This document shows positions 60,501 through 64,000 of a DNA stretch of 64,000 nucleotides, piece after piece (the stretch's first letter is position 1; every line of letters begins with the position of its first letter). The notes beneath the pieces were generated by a model that saw nothing but the letters and a program-made list of their open reading frames with translations, searched no databases and was not told the origin of the DNA. The stretch lies in assembly GCA_016748015.1 (NCBI GenBank), contig JAAOMT010000441.1:446005-510004 (forward strand), read 5' to 3'. The stretch is from Geosiphon pyriformis (Eukaryota > Glomeromycota > Glomeromycetes > Archaeosporales > Geosiphonaceae). A program made the translations under genes and the position numbers.

Positions 60501-62544
60501 TTAATTTACATCTCTTAGTATACGCTCTATGTCGTCCCAGCTGTCCGTTGGGACTCTAATGATTTCCCGACCAAAATGATTTTCAAATGATTTTACAAGA
60601 TTCCAAGTTCGTTGATCGTGGACAAAATTAATAGATGCACCTTTTCGGCCGAATCTACCAGTACGTCCAATACGGTGAAGGTAAGTTTCATAATCGGGGT
60701 TACCACCCATGTCAGTTGGTAGATCATAGTTGATAACGAGGTTCACCTGTAATACATCAATACCTTTTCACATAATTTTTTTCGATTAGTTATGTTCAAT
60801 TAAATTGTAACTTATAACTAAAAGGAATTTAAAAATACCCCGTGAAAGAACATTAGTGGCAATCAGCACTTTAGCTTCACCGCGACGAAAAGCATCCATC
60901 ACTTCATCGCGTTCATTAGGTAAAAGGCCCCCATGTATATTGATGACTTTGTGACCATTTTCAACCATTCTTCGCGCAATCGTGTCAGCAGTCTCTCGTT
61001 TCTATGTTGATTAAAAATATTTAAAAGTCAGAAAAGAAAAACATAAGAGTGAAATAAGTCGGGATTCACGGGAAATATAATTTTGAAACGTACTTGAACA
61101 AAAATAATACTTTGTCCAATAGTTAATAAAGTGTATAAAGCATCGAGGATTTCAAATTTGTGATCCGCGCTTTTGCAATCCATAAAGAATTGAGAAATAG
61201 CATCTACAGACAATTCGTTTTGTTTCAACTTGAATTGATTTGCGTTTGGAGCAAATCTCTCTGCAAAAGCCCGCACTTGCGGCGGGAAAGTCGCGGAGAA
61301 AAGCACAATTTGACATTGCTTTGGTACCATGCTAGGATTTCAAAAAAAATTGAATTATCATTCTAAGAAGTTTATCAAATTCGATCTACCACTCACTTTT
61401 TGATCCTAATACTCTGCTCACCCAAACTCTGCTGATCTAACATATTGTCCGCTTCATCTAAGACAAAGATTTTGAGATGCCGAGTTTCTACGAGTCTTTT
61501 TCTAATCATTTCTGCCATAGTACCGGGAGTACCAATGATTAGGTGAGCTGTTACTCTTTGGTCTCGATTGTAGCCATCTTTGATGGCTTCTGCGAGAGTG
61601 ACGCTTGTAAACTTGCCCATTTGTTTCACAACAGATATGATCTGCCGTGCAAGCTCACGGGTAGGCGCCAGACACATTGCCTTACATAGAGTGAAAGTCA
61701 AGATGATTAAATAAGTCCCCTAAACGAATAAATACAAAGTAGTCCAATCTTTTGGGGTCGAGTTGGACAATCCATTACTTGTGTTGTGGGAGAATTGTAA
61801 TCAATGCGACTGAGCATCGTCAAAACAAAAGCAGCAGTTTTACCGGTACCCGACTGAGATTGTCCAATCATATGTTGGGGACTAATTTGGAAAATTTATT
61901 CAAGGATGAAACTTAATAATCTCTTTTCCACCTGTAACAACCTTACTATCAGACAATTCTTACGTACGGTTCATTAAGAAGCAAGGGCAAAGCCTTTTCT
62001 TGGATTTTTGAAGGCTTTGAAAAACCCATTTCATAGATCCCCTTTAGTAAATTAGGCTGTCTAAATAAAAGTTATCCTTCAGTAATTTAGAAATAACTAA
62101 AAAGAATGTAAAACACTAATACGTGATAAAGGCTTACAATCCCAACTCTTCGAAAGTTTTTACAGAAAGTAACTCAGAACCAAGGTTGACAGGCTTGACC
62201 TCGACTTCGTGAGCCGACTCTTGCAGTTCACTGTGTTTTACTTAACGTAATCATAAAAAAGTTAGTTTTCCTCTTCCACTATAGTTAAAAGGCATTGATT
62301 TGTGTAATGAAAAAGAAACTTACTTTCTTCGGTCTTCATTTCGCCTATTTTCTCCGTCAATGAATCAACAGCTAAAATTGAAAATTAAACATATTTCTTG
62401 ATTAAAAAAATGTGCCTGGGATCCTCAGATCCCAAAGACTTGAAAAGCACAATTGAAATGACGTTGAATATGAAACTAGCGAAATTAACCTCCATTACTT
62501 GATTCCGACTTTAATGGTATGGTTCTTGGTGTGGGAGAGGACAT
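60501..62544 (-). CDS. DBP5: DEAD-box RNA helicase DBP5 (mRNA export), 9 exons
   Basis: Exons 62544-62490, 62371-62324, 62219-62138, 62060-61968, 61881-61779, 61680-61397, 61331-61094, 61001-60839 and 60763-60501; all GT-AG, phases join, 442 residues. Helicase motifs in order: Q-motif region KPSKIQ, SGTGKT (motif I, to residue 108), PTREL (133-137), GTPGT (177-181), DEAD (202-205), SAT (234-236), [10 protein letters not shown] (motif V) and HRIGRTGR (385-392). The specific phrasing around [22 protein letters not shown] and INYDLP is that of Dbp5/DDX19, which remodels mRNPs at the cytoplasmic face of the nuclear pore with Gle1. The N-terminal extension (about 60 residues, acidic/polar) is short but typical of fungi. 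In exon 3 the acceptor AAG before AGTCGG was chosen because it keeps frame. The nine exons show a high intron density. Confidence 0.9.
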
Positions 62545-64000
62545 CTTAATCTTTCGACTGTTGAACGAAAAAAATATGTGCATTGAAACTGTTATAATTA
62601 GAGTCATTGTGATTCTTTTGACCAATCATCATTGGCCAATATATAAATTAAAAACCAATAATATATATTTAAGTATTGTATTTTTTGTTTTGTAAATATT
62701 CAATTTCTAAATATTATAATAATTATTTTATGTGCATTACTTTATTTAGAATTTTACCCAATTATATAACATAATACTTTTTATAATTAATCATATATAA
62801 TTATAATTATGTAATTTAATTATATTAATTTACATATTATATTATATTATAATATATTATATCAAAGTATAAAATTAAAATTACGTTTTAAATTAATTTA
62901 TTATTTATGATAAATTATTTTAACTTAAGAGTAATTTAATATTCAGATTATAATTAAATAAAATTTTTAATATTTTAAGTTTGGTTACTACATAATTTAA
63001 CTTTTTAATAAATAATTTTTTATTTTATTTTGGCATTTAATAGCCATATTTTGTTTGATACATAATTAAAAATAATTATAAAAATTTTACAATTTTAATA
63101 ATAGCTAATTTTGTAAATTTTAAATATAAAATTGTTATATATAATTTACTTTAATTAATTTATTCAAAAATAACAATTTAATAAAATTTTACTTAATTTT
63201 AAGTTATTAATAATTTAATTTAATTATTTAAACCATAATTTACTGTATTTACAAACAAAATTTGCTCTGATAATTATGTTAAAAATACAAATAAATATGT
63301 AAATTAATGGTTCTTTTATATTTAATACAAATAAAACTTAAATATTTATTATTATAGATTTTTTTATTTAGCAATAAATAATTTGTAATATAAAATTTTT
63401 TAAAATATAAATATATAAATTAATTATTTTAATGCTAATAAATCTGATTATATATGTAAATTTAATCATATTTTTTGTTAATTTATATTATTTATTAAGC
63501 ATAATTATTAGTTTTATAAATATAATAAACAAAATAATATATATAATATAAAATAAAATTGTTATTTTAGTTTTTTAAGTATTTTATATAATATTATATA
63601 AAATAATCTAAATAAAATATTTTGGTTTAAAAATTATCTTAAAAAATCATATAACTTTTGATTTATATATGTAATATAAAACAAATAATAATAATAATAA
63701 TGTAATTTGACCAGTTTTATTTTGTATAACTGTTATTGTTTTTTATACAACTTGTTATATTTGTATTTTTTTATAATTGTGATTTTTTTATGTAATATTT
63801 ACATTTTTTGAAGTTTTTATGCAATAAAAAAGTCCAAAAAAACCAGTTTTATTAAAGATAAAAACCAAAATTTATATACAAAATATAAGTTATAAGTTTT
63901 AAGTATTAAAAAATAATAAATTATGATAAAACCAATTATTTAAACAAAAATTATTTAAGATTATAATTTATTAATATTTCAATTTATAATATATTAATTT
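62545..64000. other. AT-rich region upstream of DBP5
   Basis: The first ~100 bp are probably the DBP5 promoter/5' UTR; the rest is A+T-rich sequence with no recognisable gene or repeat. Confidence 0.6.

Overview
The window is eukaryotic and most likely fungal. Host genes carry short introns with GTAAGT-type donors and AG acceptors. Base composition is very AT-rich, and from about 36 to 49 kb it is almost pure A+T. Together with the crowding of retroelements, this fits an early-diverging fungus, most plausibly an arbuscular mycorrhizal (Glomeromycotina-type) genome. That placement is inference from style and composition, not from a marker gene.

Layout. 1-16.7 kb: a LINE (LINE-A, minus strand) running off the left edge and split by a 10.2 kb Ty3/gypsy-type LTR retrotransposon (copy 1, 3872-14077) with 4-bp target duplications. 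17.2-27.5 kb: a ~185-195 bp satellite split by a second copy of the same LTR family (copy 2, 17825-27408). 27.5-31.7 kb: AT-rich sequence with no supported gene. 31.7-36.2 kb: two host genes on the minus strand, a mitochondrial LEA-like protein and a five-exon Tctex-type dynein light chain. 36.2-48.8 kb: ultra-AT-rich repeat graveyard holding an inverted pair of decayed LINE ORF1 copies, a 114-bp tandem array and two similar AAGTTTGGTT-rich blocks. 48.8-55.7 kb: a full-length-looking LINE (LINE-B, plus strand) with both frames preserved apart from nonsense codons. 57.6-62.5 kb: two convergent host genes, an ABC1/ADCK1-like mitochondrial kinase (4 exons, plus) and the DEAD-box mRNA-export helicase DBP5 (9 exons, minus). 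The rest is AT-rich.

The LTR family is the most unusual content. Its order is gag (CCHC knuckle), protease, a large cysteine-rich module, a trimeric-type dUTPase, reverse transcriptase, RNase H, integrase, and an extra ~239-residue ORF of unknown function whose 3' end runs through the polypurine tract into the LTR. Both copies share one UGA before the second cysteine cluster and one +1 frame change between RNase H and integrase; the other stops that can be compared are private to one copy.

Decay is strongly biased. In the first ~210 bp of each LTR pair I counted 16 differences, all C/T or G/A. LINE-B has ten in-frame stops and no frameshift, and seven of those stops align with Trp codons in LINE-A. 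This points to cytosine deamination or a RIP-like process on repeats. Two assembly gaps (5326-5345 and 22918-23491) lie inside the LTR elements; the first is flanked by a duplicated 310-bp contig end.
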